Of a DNA stretch of 64,000 bases, positions 18,054 to 26,316 are shown in pieces; within the stretch, counting starts at the first letter, position 1; each line of letters opens with the position of its first letter. The stretch comes from Ga0077530 sp046293075 (GTDB lineage Bacteria; Pseudomonadota; Alphaproteobacteria; Rhizobiales; Hyphomicrobiaceae). Below the pieces are notes generated by a model. The model saw only the letters and a program-made list of their open reading frames with translations. It was not told the DNA's origin and searched no databases. The DNA lies in NCBI GenBank assembly GCA_046293075.1, contig JBKBPL010000001.1:222589-286588 (forward strand), read 5' to 3'. Position numbers and translations under genes: made by a program.

Positions 18054-19051
18054 GGCGCGTCCTTTGGTTTCCTGGCGCGCGTACGTCGCGCCTCGGCGTC
18101 GCTCTCGCGATCCACGAGGCCGAGCGCGCGCGCGACGCGCGGGCCGAGCTGGTCAGCGAGGACACGGCGCCGCACGGGCTCAACGGCACCGGGCGCGAGA
18201 TCGAGAAGCTGGAAGGGTCCGTAGGAGACGCGGATCAGGCGGTTCACATCGAGGCCGAGGTATTTGAGGATCTTGCGCACCTCGCGGTTCTTGCCCTCGC
18301 GCAATGCCATTGTCAGCCAGATGTTGTGCCCCTGCACGCGATCGACGGTCGCCTCGATGGGGCCATAGCGCGCGCCCTCGACCTCGATGCCCTCCTTAAG
18401 CCTGTCGAGTGCGGCCTGCTCGATACGGCCGTGCGCGCGCACGCGGTAGCGGCGCAGCCAGCCTGTCGCCGGCAGCTCGAGGTGGCGGGCGAGCGCGCCG
18501 TCATTCGTCAGGAGCAGCAGGCCCTCGGTATTGAGGTCGAGCCGGCCGATCGAGACGACACGCGGCATGTCGGGCGGCAGCTTCTCGAAGACGGTGGGCC
18601 GGCCCTCGGGATCGCGGTGGCTCGTCACGAGGCCGCGCGGCTTGTGGTAGCGCCAGAGGCGAATGGGCTCGGCATCGGGCAGCGGCTTGCCGTCCACTTC
18701 GATGCGGTCGCTCGGGCTGACATCCAAGGCCGCGCTGGTGATCGTCTTTCCGTTCACTTTTACGCGGCCCTCGCCGATCCATCGCTCGGCCTCGCGCCGT
18801 GAGCACAGGCCGGCGCGGGCGAGCGCCTTGGCGATGCGCATTTCCGCCGCCGGGCGGCCGGAGGCCGGCGGTACCTTGCCCCTGCGCCGCAGCGGCGACG
18901 ATATGGGCGGCGCGGGCTCGGGGGACGCCCTGGCGGCCGACTTTCCACGCAATCCGCGCGCGCCGGTCCCCGAGGCCGCTTGGCCGGTGCGACCGCTGCC
19001 GGCACCAATCCGGCGCCCGCCCCGGGCGAAGGAGGATCGTGGCGGGCGCAT
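18050..19051 (-). CDS. RNA pseudouridine synthase, RluB/RsuA family
   Basis: A 333-residue enzyme. An N-terminal Arg/Gly/Pro-rich, probably disordered extension of about 70 residues leads to an S4 RNA-binding domain (MRIAKALARAGLCSRREAERW onward). The catalytic domain has GRLDLNTEGLLLLTNDG, where the Asp is the catalytic residue, and the C-terminal GKNREVRKIL motif. A further basic tail follows. It probably isomerises one uridine in 23S rRNA (RluB-type, near U2605) or a related site; RluF and RsuA are alternatives. It is divergent from tadA with an 82-base gap, a likely shared promoter space. Confidence 0.88.
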   Translation of the reverse strand: MRPPRSSFARGGRRIGAGSGRTGQAASGTGARGLRGKSAARASPEPAPPISSPLRRRGKVPPASGRPAAEMRIAKALARAGLCSRREAERWIGEGRVKVNGKTITSAALDVSPSDRIEVDGKPLPDAEPIRLWRYHKPRGLVTSHRDPEGRPTVFEKLPPDMPRVVSIGRLDLNTEGLLLLTNDGALARHLELPATGWLRRYRVRAHGRIEQAALDRLKEGIEVEGARYGPIEATVDRVQGHNIWLTMALREGKNREVRKILKYLGLDVNRLIRVSYGPFQLLDLAPGAVEPVRRRVLADQLGPRVARALGLVDRESDAEARRTRARKPKDAP

Positions 19052-19133
19052 GGTTGCTATCTCCAGGCTTGAGGCGCGGCTGCATTGGCTGTATCGCGCG
19101 CCTGAATGGATGGCGACACGAGAGCCAGAGCTT

Positions 19134-19598
19134 ATGACACCACCGAACGCCGCAAGCCACATGGATCGCGCGCTTGCCTTGGCGCGCGCGGCCGCCGACG
19201 CCGGCGAGGTGCCGATCGGCACGGTGATCGTCGGGCCGGACGGCAACGTCATCGCGGAGGCCCACAACCTGACGCGCGCCCGCAAGGACCCGACGGCGCA
19301 CGCCGAGATGCTGGCCATTCAGCAGGCGACGCAGGTTCTCCAGTCCGAGCGCCTCACCGGCTGCGACATCTACGTGACGCTGGAGCCCTGCCCGATGTGC
19401 GCGGCAGCGATCTCGTTCGCCCGCCTGCGCCGCCTGTACTACGGCGCGGCCGACCCCAAGGGGGGCGGCGTCGAGCACGGCCCGCGCGTCTTCAGCCACG
19501 CGACCTGCCACCACGTTCCGGAGATCTACCCGGGCCTTGGCGAGCGCGAGGGACGCGCGCTGCTCGAGCGCTTCTTTGCCGGCCTTCGCGAGGGTTAG
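19134..19598 (+). CDS. tadA: tRNA adenosine(34) deaminase TadA
   Basis: A 154-residue zinc deaminase with the HAEM motif (proton-shuttling Glu) near residue 60 and PCPMCAAAI near residue 90, giving the His and two Cys zinc ligands. The LERFFAGLR end is typical. TadA converts A34 of tRNA-Arg(ACG) to inosine. An in-frame ATG at 19110 would add 8 residues. The 3' end overlaps the end of the antisense HExxH gene by 107 bases. Confidence 0.93.
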   Translation: MTPPNAASHMDRALALARAAADAGEVPIGTVIVGPDGNVIAEAHNLTRARKDPTAHAEMLAIQQATQVLQSERLTGCDIYVTLEPCPMCAAAISFARLRRLYYGAADPKGGGVEHGPRVFSHATCHHVPEIYPGLGEREGRALLERFFAGLREG

Positions 19599-20220
19599 GG
19601 GCGTCGCCGGCATCGCGTTCCGCCCGGCGCCGCGCGGCTTCCGCGGCGATCAGCTCCGGGGCCGGCGTCATCGGGTAGAGGCCGTGCTCGGTGAAAAGCG
19701 CACAGAGCGCATCGCGGTCTTCGACGACGGTGCGGTAGATCCAGCGGTAGCCCCACTGGGTATCGACGATGCGGTTGGCGCGCGCCCGGCCGATCAGTTC
19801 GGCAGTGGCCTCGACTTCCAACCAGCAGATGACGAGGTGGACATACGTCTGCTCGTAGCTGCGGGCGCCTTCGGGCAGCCAGACCGGCGCCTGGGGATAG
19901 CGCCGCACCAGCTCGTCGAAGAAGGGCGCGACAGGATCGTGGTCGGGCCCGCCGAGCAGCCAGAGGTACCAGTGCATCTGCTCGTGCAGGTAGGTGGAGA
20001 GCAGGAGGTCTTCGGTCTCGGTGAAGCGCGTGCCGAGAGTCAGGATTGGGTGGCTGTACGTCGGCCCGGCGGGAACGATGCGCACATGCCGCGTATATTC
20101 GAAGCGCGCGAGATCATGGCGGCGGCGGAGCGCGGCGAGCCACGTGCGGATGCGCTCCGCCTCGCGCTCGGCTTCGCCCAAGTCGATATCGATGCGGACG
20201 CCGTCGTCCGAGCCCGCCAT
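19492..20220 (-). CDS. Conserved hypothetical protein with HExxH-like motif
   Basis: A 242-residue protein (251 if translation starts at the ATG at 20247). It has the metal-site-like segment YLHEQMHWYLW near residue 88, an HExxH zinc metallopeptidase signature followed by a conserved-looking DHDPVAPFFDELVRRYP region. No signal peptide is seen, so it would be cytoplasmic. The last ~35 residues are Arg/Gly/Pro-rich and are antisense to the end of tadA. That tail is probably a read-through of a lost stop rather than a domain. The third metal ligand cannot be placed with confidence, and I do not recognise the family. Confidence 0.6.
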   Translation of the reverse strand: MAGSDDGVRIDIDLGEAEREAERIRTWLAALRRRHDLARFEYTRHVRIVPAGPTYSHPILTLGTRFTETEDLLLSTYLHEQMHWYLWLLGGPDHDPVAPFFDELVRRYPQAPVWLPEGARSYEQTYVHLVICWLEVEATAELIGRARANRIVDTQWGYRWIYRTVVEDRDALCALFTEHGLYPMTPAPELIAAEAARRRAERDAGDAPNPREGRQRSARAARVPRARQGPGRSPERGGRSRG

Positions 20221-20364
20221 TGCAGCCCCCACAGAAGAACCGACCATGCCGGATCGGCCCGGGCGCGGGAATGTGGCCTCTCCAGCACTGTGGAAAAGTC
20301 GATCGGCGTGCGCAGCACGCCGGCCCCCTTGACGCACGTCAGAGCGTTGGATGCGCGCCTGAAA

Positions 20365-21132
20365 TCAGTGGGGCGTCTCGTCCTCGAGGCCGGTCTCCCG
20401 CCGGCGCTGGCGGGCGCGTCGGTCGAGCATGTTCAGGCCTTCAATGAGTGCCGAGAAGGCCATGGCTGCATAGATGTAGCCCTTGGGCACGTGCGCGCCG
20501 AAGCCTTCCGCAATCAGGATCGTGCCGATCATGAGCAGGAAGCCGAGCGCCAGCACCACGATCGTGGGATTCTTGCCGATGAAGTTGGCGAGCGGCGTCG
20601 CCGCAACCAGCATGGTGATGACGGCGACGACCACGGCGATGACCATGATCGGCACGTGCGGCGTCATGCCGACGGCGGTGATGATGCTGTCGACCGAGAA
20701 CACGAGGTCGAGGATCAGGATCTGGACGATGGCGCCGCCGAAGCTCATGGTCGCGACGTCCCGGCCATAGACGTTGGGGGCCGGATCGGGATCGACGCGG
20801 TGGTGGATCTCCTTGGTCGCCTTCCAGACGAGGAAGAGGCCCCCGGCGATCAGGATCAGGTCGCGCCACGAGAAGCCGTGGCCGAGGACCGAGAAGATCG
20901 GCGTCGTCAGGGTGACGATGAAGGCGATGGTCCCGAGCAGCAGGAGGCGCATGATGAGCGCGGCGCTGATGCCGATCCGGCGCGCCATGACCCGGTGCTC
21001 CGCGGGGAGCTTGTTGGTCAGGATGGCGATGAAGATGAGATTGTCGATGCCGAGCACGACTTCCATCACGATCAGCGTGATGAGTGCGGCCCACGCCGCG
21101 GGATCCGCGGCGAGCGTCAGCAGGTAATCCAT
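20365..21132 (-). CDS. TerC family integral membrane protein
   Basis: A 255-residue protein with about seven membrane helices. It has the conserved acidic MEVVLGIDNLIFIAILTNKLP motif in helix 1 and the paired QILILDLVFSVDSIITAVGM motif in a later helix; both are the metal-site motifs of TerC/YkoY/Alx proteins. These transport or export metal ions such as Mn2+ in characterised members, or couple to secretion-linked metalation. It is not next to other ter genes, so tellurite resistance should not be assumed. Upstream on the same strand lies the VWA gene. Confidence 0.9.
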   Translation of the reverse strand: MDYLLTLAADPAAWAALITLIVMEVVLGIDNLIFIAILTNKLPAEHRVMARRIGISAALIMRLLLLGTIAFIVTLTTPIFSVLGHGFSWRDLILIAGGLFLVWKATKEIHHRVDPDPAPNVYGRDVATMSFGGAIVQILILDLVFSVDSIITAVGMTPHVPIMVIAVVVAVITMLVAATPLANFIGKNPTIVVLALGFLLMIGTILIAEGFGAHVPKGYIYAAMAFSALIEGLNMLDRRARQRRRETGLEDETPH

Positions 21133-21226
21133 CGGATCGCGGGCCCTTTCAGGTCCATCGGGTGGGGATCAGAGGACGCAGAATCGCGCAGGATGCGTGC
21201 TGGGGCCGTCGTTCCCACAACGGGCT

Positions 21227-22402
21227 TCAGCGCATGAGTTCCTTCATCGCCTTGTCGAGGCCGTCGAGCGTCAGCGGGTACATGCGCCCCTCCATGAGAT
21301 CGCTCATGAGCTTGATCGAGGGCGTCCAGCTCCAATGCTGCTCGGGGACTGGATTGAGCCACACCGCGTGCTCGTAGATGTCGGTGACGCGCCTTATCCA
21401 GGCCGCGCCCGGCTCCTCGTTCATGTGCTCGACAGAGCCGCCGGGCACGGTGATCTCGTAGGGGCTCATCGAGGCATCGCCGACGAATATGACCTTGTAG
21501 TCGGCCGGGTACTTGTGCAGCACGTCCCAGGTCGGCGTGCGCTCCGTCCAGCGGCGCTTGTTGTCCTTCCACACGAACTCGTAGAGGCAGTTGTGGAAGT
21601 AGAAGTGCTCCATGTGCTTCATCTCGGCGCGCGCCGCCGAGAACAGCTCCTCGGCGAGCTTGACGTGGTAGTCCATCGAGCCGCCGATATCGAAGAACAT
21701 GAGCACCTTGATGGCGTTGCGCCGTTCGGGCCGCATCTGGATGTCGAGATAGCCCTTGCGCGCCGTGCCCCTGATGGTGCCGTCGAGATCGAGCTCGTCG
21801 GCGGCGCCTTCGCGCGCGAATTTGCGCAAGCGCCGGAGTGCTACCTTGATATTGCGTGTGCCGAGCTCGACCTTGTCGTCGAGATCCTTGAACTCGCGCT
21901 TGTCCCACACCTTGAGCGCGCGGAAGTTGCGGTTCTCCTTCTGGCCGATGCGCACGCCGGCGGGGTTGTAGCCCTCCGCCCCATAGGGCGACGTGCCGCC
22001 CGTGCCGATCCACTTGCTGCCGCCCTGGTGGCGGCCCTTCTGCTCGGCGAGGCGCTTCTTCAGCTCCTCCATGATCTTGTCCCAGCCCCCGAGCGCCTCG
22101 ATCTTCTTCTTCTCCTCCTCGGAGAGATAGAGGCTCGAGATCGCCCGCAGCCATTCCTCGGGAATGTTCGCCTCGATGGCATCGCTCATCAGCTCGAGGC
22201 CCTTGAAAACGTGGCCGAAGACCTGGTCGAACTTGTCGAGGTGGCGCTCGTCCTTCACGAGCGTGGCGCGCGAGAGATAGTAGAAGTGCTCGACGCGCTG
22301 GTCGGCGAGGTCGGCCTCAAGGGCGTCCATCAGCGTCAGGTATTCCTTCAAGGTGACAGGCACCTTGGCGGCCTTGAGCTCATGGAAGAAGGTCACGAAC
22401 AT
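21227..22402 (-). CDS. VWA domain-containing protein (CoxE-like/COG2425 type)
   Basis: A 391-residue protein. The N-terminal two thirds are helical (MFVTFFHELKAAKVPVTLKE, a conserved start), with a Gly-rich stretch GGTSPYGAEGYNPAGVRIG around residue 150. The C-terminal von Willebrand A domain has a MIDAS-like start FFDIGGSMDYH near residue 235; the usual DxSxS is DxGGS here. A FVGDASMSPYEI segment follows later. Such proteins usually work with a MoxR-type AAA ATPase on cofactor or complex assembly, but no MoxR gene is adjacent. The ATG at 22402 fits the family start. Confidence 0.82.
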   Translation of the reverse strand: MFVTFFHELKAAKVPVTLKEYLTLMDALEADLADQRVEHFYYLSRATLVKDERHLDKFDQVFGHVFKGLELMSDAIEANIPEEWLRAISSLYLSEEEKKKIEALGGWDKIMEELKKRLAEQKGRHQGGSKWIGTGGTSPYGAEGYNPAGVRIGQKENRNFRALKVWDKREFKDLDDKVELGTRNIKVALRRLRKFAREGAADELDLDGTIRGTARKGYLDIQMRPERRNAIKVLMFFDIGGSMDYHVKLAEELFSAARAEMKHMEHFYFHNCLYEFVWKDNKRRWTERTPTWDVLHKYPADYKVIFVGDASMSPYEITVPGGSVEHMNEEPGAAWIRRVTDIYEHAVWLNPVPEQHWSWTPSIKLMSDLMEGRMYPLTLDGLDKAMKELMR

Positions 22403-22490
22403 GCGCGGGCTCCGGGGGCGGACGATCGGCCGCTTATAGCATTTCCTTCGGCGGCCGGAACGCGGGATAATAACCAATAAGAATGGCGCC

Positions 22491-23387
22491 TCACGCGCCC
22501 CGGCCCCGCCGTTCGGCGAGCAGGTTGACGATGTTGGCGGCCGCGATCACGGCCCCGCCGATGAGCACGAACGGGTCCAGGGCTTCTGCGTAGACCAGCC
22601 AGCCGATGAGGGCGATGAGCGGCACGCGCAGGTAGTCCATGGGCGTCACGATCGTCGCGTCGGCGAGCGCGAAGGCGCGCGCGATGCAGTAATGGGCGGC
22701 GAGTCCGCTCAATGAGACGATCACGAGCCAGCCCCACGTGGCCGGATCGGGCCAAGTGAGCCGGCCGAAGGTCATGGCGGCCGTATAGAGGCCCTGGAAG
22801 AGTGACAGCCAGAAGAGGATGGTCAAAGGCCGCTCCGTGCGCGTGAGCTGCTTCATCGCGATATAGGAGAAGGCATAGGCGACGGCGCACGCCAGGGCGG
22901 AAGCCGTGCCGAGGCTGATCGCCATGCCCGCCGGACGGATCACGATGAGTGCGCCGATGAAGCCGAGGACGACGGCAGCGAGGCGGGGCAGCGTCATGTG
23001 CTCGCGCAGAATGAGCGGCGCCAGCAGCGCGACCCAAAGCGGCGTCGTGAACTCGAGCGCGAAGACCTCGGCGAGCGGGATCTGGGTGATGGCCCAGAAC
23101 CAGGTGAACTGCCCGGCGAGGTGGGCTGCGTTGCGCCAAGCGTGCATGCCGGGGCGCCGTGTGGTGAGTACATCCAGCTTCTGCCCCGTCACCAGCGCGA
23201 CGAGCACGACGATCGGCAGCGACATCCAACTTCTGTAGAAGATCATGTCCATGGTCGGCAGCGCGCGCATGGCCTCGCGGCCGGCGACGGCGAGCAGCGA
23301 GATCATGGCGAGCGTGCCGGCCATCCAGAAAGCCGCCAGCAGGGCGGCGTGCCCGGAGCGTGAGGATCGTGCGGTTTCGGTGGTCAT
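22491..23387 (-). CDS. EamA/DMT superfamily transporter
   Basis: A 298-residue membrane protein with ten predicted helices in two EamA repeats (about residues 15-145 and 155-290). It has the typical LGFIGALIVIRP end of repeat 1 and the PMDYLRVPLIALIGWLVYAE segment in repeat 2. Family members export or import small metabolites such as amino acids or nucleosides; the substrate is not predictable. It is adjacent to and codirectional with a close paralogue upstream, indicating tandem duplication. Confidence 0.88.
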   Translation of the reverse strand: MTTETARSSRSGHAALLAAFWMAGTLAMISLLAVAGREAMRALPTMDMIFYRSWMSLPIVVLVALVTGQKLDVLTTRRPGMHAWRNAAHLAGQFTWFWAITQIPLAEVFALEFTTPLWVALLAPLILREHMTLPRLAAVVLGFIGALIVIRPAGMAISLGTASALACAVAYAFSYIAMKQLTRTERPLTILFWLSLFQGLYTAAMTFGRLTWPDPATWGWLVIVSLSGLAAHYCIARAFALADATIVTPMDYLRVPLIALIGWLVYAEALDPFVLIGGAVIAAANIVNLLAERRGRGA

Positions 23388-23406
23388 GGCCTCGGGCTCA
23401 TGATGG

Positions 23407-24330
23407 TCAGCTCTCGCCCGCGCGCCGGCGCTCGCCGCGGATGTTCAGGAAGTTGGCGACCACGACAATGATGCCGCCGCCGAGCACCCACAGATCGAGC
23501 GGCTCGGCATAAAGCAGCACCCCGACGGCAGCAATGAGCGGCAGGCGCAGAAAGTCCATCGGCGCCACGATGATCGCATCCGCGTACGTGAAAGCCTTGG
23601 CGAGCGCATAGTGGGCAGTGAGGCCGAAGATGCCGACGGCCGCGAGCCAGCCGAAGGTCGCGAGATCGGGCATGACGAGCCCCTGACCATAGCCGGCGAA
23701 TTTGCCGCCGTAGAGGACCGCGAGCCCGATCGGGATCTGCAGGCCCTGCATCCAGAACAGCACCGTAAAGGCAGTGTCGCCGCTCAGCAGGCGTTTCGTG
23801 GTGATCATCGACAGGGCGAAACCGATCGCCGCGATCATGCCAAACGGCGTTCCCTCGCTGAGCGGGACCGCGCCGGGACGCACCACGATGAGCACGCCGA
23901 TGAAGCCGAGGAGCGCCGCGCCGAGCCGCAGCAGGCTGAGCCGTTCGCCAAGCAGCAAGGGGGCGAGAAGCGCGACCCACAGTGGCGCCGTGAACTCGAG
24001 CGCCGTCAGCTCCGCGAGCGGCATGCGGGTGAGGGCGTAGAGCCAGCTGAACTGTGCCGTGAAGTGGATGAGGTTGCGCGTCAACTGGAGGCCGGGCCGC
24101 GAGGAGGCGAGGCTGCCGAAGGACGTGCCCTGCGCCTTCACGATCACGACCAGCACCGCGAAGCCGATCATGGTGCGCCAGACGGCAATCTGGAGGGCGT
24201 CGACCCCGCGTGCCGCCGCCCGGCCGGCAACCGCGATCAGCGTAAAGGAAACGAGCGCGCCGGCCATCCAGACGACAGCCCGGACGATGCGCCCGCGATC
24301 ATCCGATGGCGCCTTGGCCTCGACCGGCAT
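23407..24330 (-). CDS. EamA/DMT superfamily transporter, paralogue
   Basis: A 307-residue protein of the same architecture as the next gene, with matching LTRMPLAELTALEFTAPLWV, LGFIGVLIVVRPG and PMDFLRLPLIAAVGVLLYAEP segments. The ATG at 24330 has a GGGGAGGGGAG purine tract upstream. The two genes are 19 bases apart. It is divergent from the sulfur-oxidation cluster, whose candidate operator lies about 70 bases upstream of this start, so shared regulation is possible. Confidence 0.87.
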   Translation of the reverse strand: MPVEAKAPSDDRGRIVRAVVWMAGALVSFTLIAVAGRAAARGVDALQIAVWRTMIGFAVLVVIVKAQGTSFGSLASSRPGLQLTRNLIHFTAQFSWLYALTRMPLAELTALEFTAPLWVALLAPLLLGERLSLLRLGAALLGFIGVLIVVRPGAVPLSEGTPFGMIAAIGFALSMITTKRLLSGDTAFTVLFWMQGLQIPIGLAVLYGGKFAGYGQGLVMPDLATFGWLAAVGIFGLTAHYALAKAFTYADAIIVAPMDFLRLPLIAAVGVLLYAEPLDLWVLGGGIIVVVANFLNIRGERRRAGES

Positions 24331-24396
24331 TCCGGCTCCCCTCCCCTCGGCGGCACGGCTTGCCCGGCCGGCGCCCTCTGCCTGGCGGCGCCATAT

Positions 24397-24412
24397 ATTC
24401 ACACATGCGAAT
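24397..24412. promoter_or_regulatory. Candidate ArsR-type sulfane-sulfur repressor operator (ATTC-N8-GAAT)
   Basis: The sequence ATTC, eight bases, GAAT lies immediately upstream of a good -35. From memory, ATTC-N8-GAAT is the inverted repeat recognised by the BigR/SqrR group of persulfide-sensing ArsR repressors. That group includes the SoxR and sHdrR regulators of Hyphomicrobium sulfur oxidation. No regulator gene is in the adjacent sequence. Confidence 0.55.
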
Positions 24413-24418
24413 GTTCGG

Positions 24419-24447
24419 TTGCCGGCTTGCGGCGGCCACTGTATAAG
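24419..24447 (+). promoter_or_regulatory. Predicted promoter of the sHdr cluster
   Basis: TTGCCG (24419-24424) and TATAAG (24442-24447) are separated by exactly 17 bases, a good housekeeping-sigma arrangement in an otherwise GC-rich stretch. Transcription would start near 24454, leaving a leader of about 130 bases before dsrE. The ATTC-N8-GAAT element ends 6 bases upstream of the -35. Confidence 0.55.
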
Positions 24448-24584
24448 GATTCCAGGCTGCCCCAACAAGGAAGTGCGCCTGACGCTGCGATGCCGCGAAG
24501 CTGCCATGCGGCTCCAGCGCAGCAACGTGCACGGGCAGCGCGGCGCGGGCGCCCGCCCGTGTCCCAGTGATCGGGAGGCACGGC

Positions 24585-24965
24585 ATGGCGAAGAAGCTCG
24601 TGATCATCATGGCAAATACGGACCCGCGCAACGGCGAGGAGCTGGGCGCGCCGATCTTTCAGGCCTCGGTTGCTGCCGCCATGGACTACGAGGTCGAGGT
24701 GATCTGCACCGCGACCGCCGGGCGGCTCATGAAGAAAGGCGTCGCCGAGAATCTGGTCGTCAAGCCGGGCAGCCCCAAGAGCGTGTATGATTTCATCAAG
24801 GATGCACATGAGGCGGGCGTGAAATTCTATTGCTGCTCGCCGAACCTCGACCTCTTCGACATGAAGCAGGAGGACCTTATCCCCGAGTGCGCGGGGATCG
24901 TTGGCGGCGCCTACCTGATCGAGGAGGTCATGGAGGGGGATGATACCCGGGTGCTGAGCTACTGA
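24585..24965 (+). CDS. dsrE: DsrE family sulfurtransferase-like protein
   Basis: A 126-residue DsrE-fold protein opening with MAKKLVIIMANTDP and carrying Cys41, the adjacent pair Cys83-Cys84 (FYCCSPNLDL) and Cys102 (ECAGIVGG). The YCCSP position corresponds to the sulfur-carrying Cys of DsrE3-type proteins that hand sulfane sulfur between TusA and downstream oxidising machinery. GGGAGG lies 6 bases before the ATG. As first gene of the sHdr cluster it probably delivers persulfide sulfur to the Hdr-like complex. The exact DsrE3 subgroup (A, B or C) would need a phylogeny. Confidence 0.85.
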   Translation: MAKKLVIIMANTDPRNGEELGAPIFQASVAAAMDYEVEVICTATAGRLMKKGVAENLVVKPGSPKSVYDFIKDAHEAGVKFYCCSPNLDLFDMKQEDLIPECAGIVGGAYLIEEVMEGDDTRVLSY

Positions 24966-24987
24966 GGCCAACAGAGAGGCCTGTCAC

Positions 24988-25746
24988 ATGTCCGAGGCGA
25001 CCGCGACGCGCGTGCAGGACTTCATCGGCGATCCGATTTCGGAGGCGCCGCCGGTGCCGCGCGCCAAGCTCGAGGCCATCTTCCGGGACATCCAGGAGGA
25101 CATGCGCTTCGACCATGAGCTCAACGGCTGCCTCAACTGCGGCATCTGCACCGCGACCTGCCCGGCCGCGCACTACTACGACTTCTCGCCGCGCGAGATC
25201 GTGCAGCTCCTTTGGACCGAGAACCTCGAAGGCATCTACGATGCCATGCAAGAGAAGATCTGGTCCTGCGCGCAATGCTACACGTGCGCGGCGCGCTGCC
25301 CCTTCCGCAATTCGCCTGGCGGTCTCGTCATGCTCATGCGCGAGGTGGCCATCAAGCATCAGATGCAATCGGCGAAGGACGTGCTGCGCCCCTTCAGCCG
25401 TGTGATGCTCAAGCTCATTTCGACCGGCAATCAGCTTGCGCCGGACATGATCAATCCCCAGCACTTCGCCGACTGGGGGCCAAACATCTCCAAGGTCAAC
25501 GCGCCGTTGAAGCTCTTGCGCAAGGCCATCCCCATGGCGACGCTCAACACCACGGAGACGGCCTGGGAGGTCAATCTCAAGACCTCGGTCGAGCTCTACA
25601 CCATTTGGGAGATGACCGGCGTTCTCGACCAGCTTGAGGGCATCGATGAAAACCTGTTCGACGTGATTACCGATATCATGGAGGAGAAGCGCGAGGACTG
25701 GAACGCCTTCCTCGAGGAGCAGGAGGACGCCGACGAGGACGACTGA
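24988..25746 (+). CDS. hdrC1: sHdrC1, heterodisulfide reductase subunit C-like ferredoxin protein
   Basis: A 252-residue protein with two [4Fe-4S] motifs: C48-x2-C51-x2-C54-x3-C58 (CLNCGICTATCP) and C94-x2-C97-x2-C100-x3-C104 (CAQCYTCAARCP). A helical C-terminal half ends in an acidic tail (EEQEDADEDD). It is cytoplasmic, with no signal or membrane segment. In sHdr complexes it is an electron-transfer subunit partnering HdrB1. It starts 22 bases after dsrE. In the typical type I order hdrB1 follows directly, but here a VOC gene intervenes. Confidence 0.93.
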   Translation: MSEATATRVQDFIGDPISEAPPVPRAKLEAIFRDIQEDMRFDHELNGCLNCGICTATCPAAHYYDFSPREIVQLLWTENLEGIYDAMQEKIWSCAQCYTCAARCPFRNSPGGLVMLMREVAIKHQMQSAKDVLRPFSRVMLKLISTGNQLAPDMINPQHFADWGPNISKVNAPLKLLRKAIPMATLNTTETAWEVNLKTSVELYTIWEMTGVLDQLEGIDENLFDVITDIMEEKREDWNAFLEEQEDADEDD

Positions 25747-25788
25747 GGCCGATTGGCGGCGGTCGTCATCCTGCGGGTGGACACGCGT

Positions 25789-26316
25789 ATGAGCAAGGTC
25801 AAGTACAAGCCGCCGAAAGGCTACAACGAGGCGATGGCCTATCTGCGCGTGCACGATGCCGCCGCGGCGATCGATTTCTACAAGAGGGCCTTTGACGCCA
25901 AGGAGCGCTATCGTCTCATGATGGGTGAGCGCATCGGCCATGCGGAGCTCGAGTTCGGCGGCAGCTGCGTGATGCTGTCCTCCGAATTTCCCGAAATGAG
26001 TGTCGTCGGCCCGCGCAGTCTCGGCGGCTCGACGGTGACGATGTGTCTCTACGTGGCCGATGTCGACTCGGTGGTCGAGCGCGCGGTCTCTGCCGGCGCC
26101 ACGATCAAGCGTCCTGTGCAGGATGAGTTCTACGGCGATCGCGCCGGACAGATCGAGGATCCCTTCGGCTACGTCTGGATGATCCAGACGCACATCGAGG
26201 ATGTTTCACCGAAGAAGATGCAGAAGCGCCTTGATGCCATGATGGCCGGCGCGCCTCAGGTGAAGCCTCAGTCAAACCAAAAAGCGAAGCCCGCACGCGG
26301 CAGGAGGACGACATGA
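25789..26316 (+). CDS. VOC superfamily (glyoxalase/PhnB-like) protein inside the sHdr cluster
   Basis: A 175-residue vicinal-oxygen-chelate protein of the PhnB/glyoxalase-like branch. Two beta-alpha-beta-beta-beta modules are visible: AYLRVHDAAAAIDFYKRAF, then GHAELEFGGSCVMLS, then MCLYVADVDSVVERAVSAGA and GQIEDPFGYVWMIQTH. His and Glu residues in GHAELEF and QIEDPFG are possible metal ligands. A 35-residue Lys/Arg/Gln-rich tail follows the fold. Its stop overlaps the hdrB1 start (ATGA), and the AGGAGG for hdrB1 lies inside it, so it is cotranscribed and coupled. Members include glyoxalases, dioxygenases and resistance proteins. Its role here is unknown; sulfur-related chemistry is inference from position only. 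Confidence 0.85.
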   Translation: MSKVKYKPPKGYNEAMAYLRVHDAAAAIDFYKRAFDAKERYRLMMGERIGHAELEFGGSCVMLSSEFPEMSVVGPRSLGGSTVTMCLYVADVDSVVERAVSAGATIKRPVQDEFYGDRAGQIEDPFGYVWMIQTHIEDVSPKKMQKRLDAMMAGAPQVKPQSNQKAKPARGRRTT

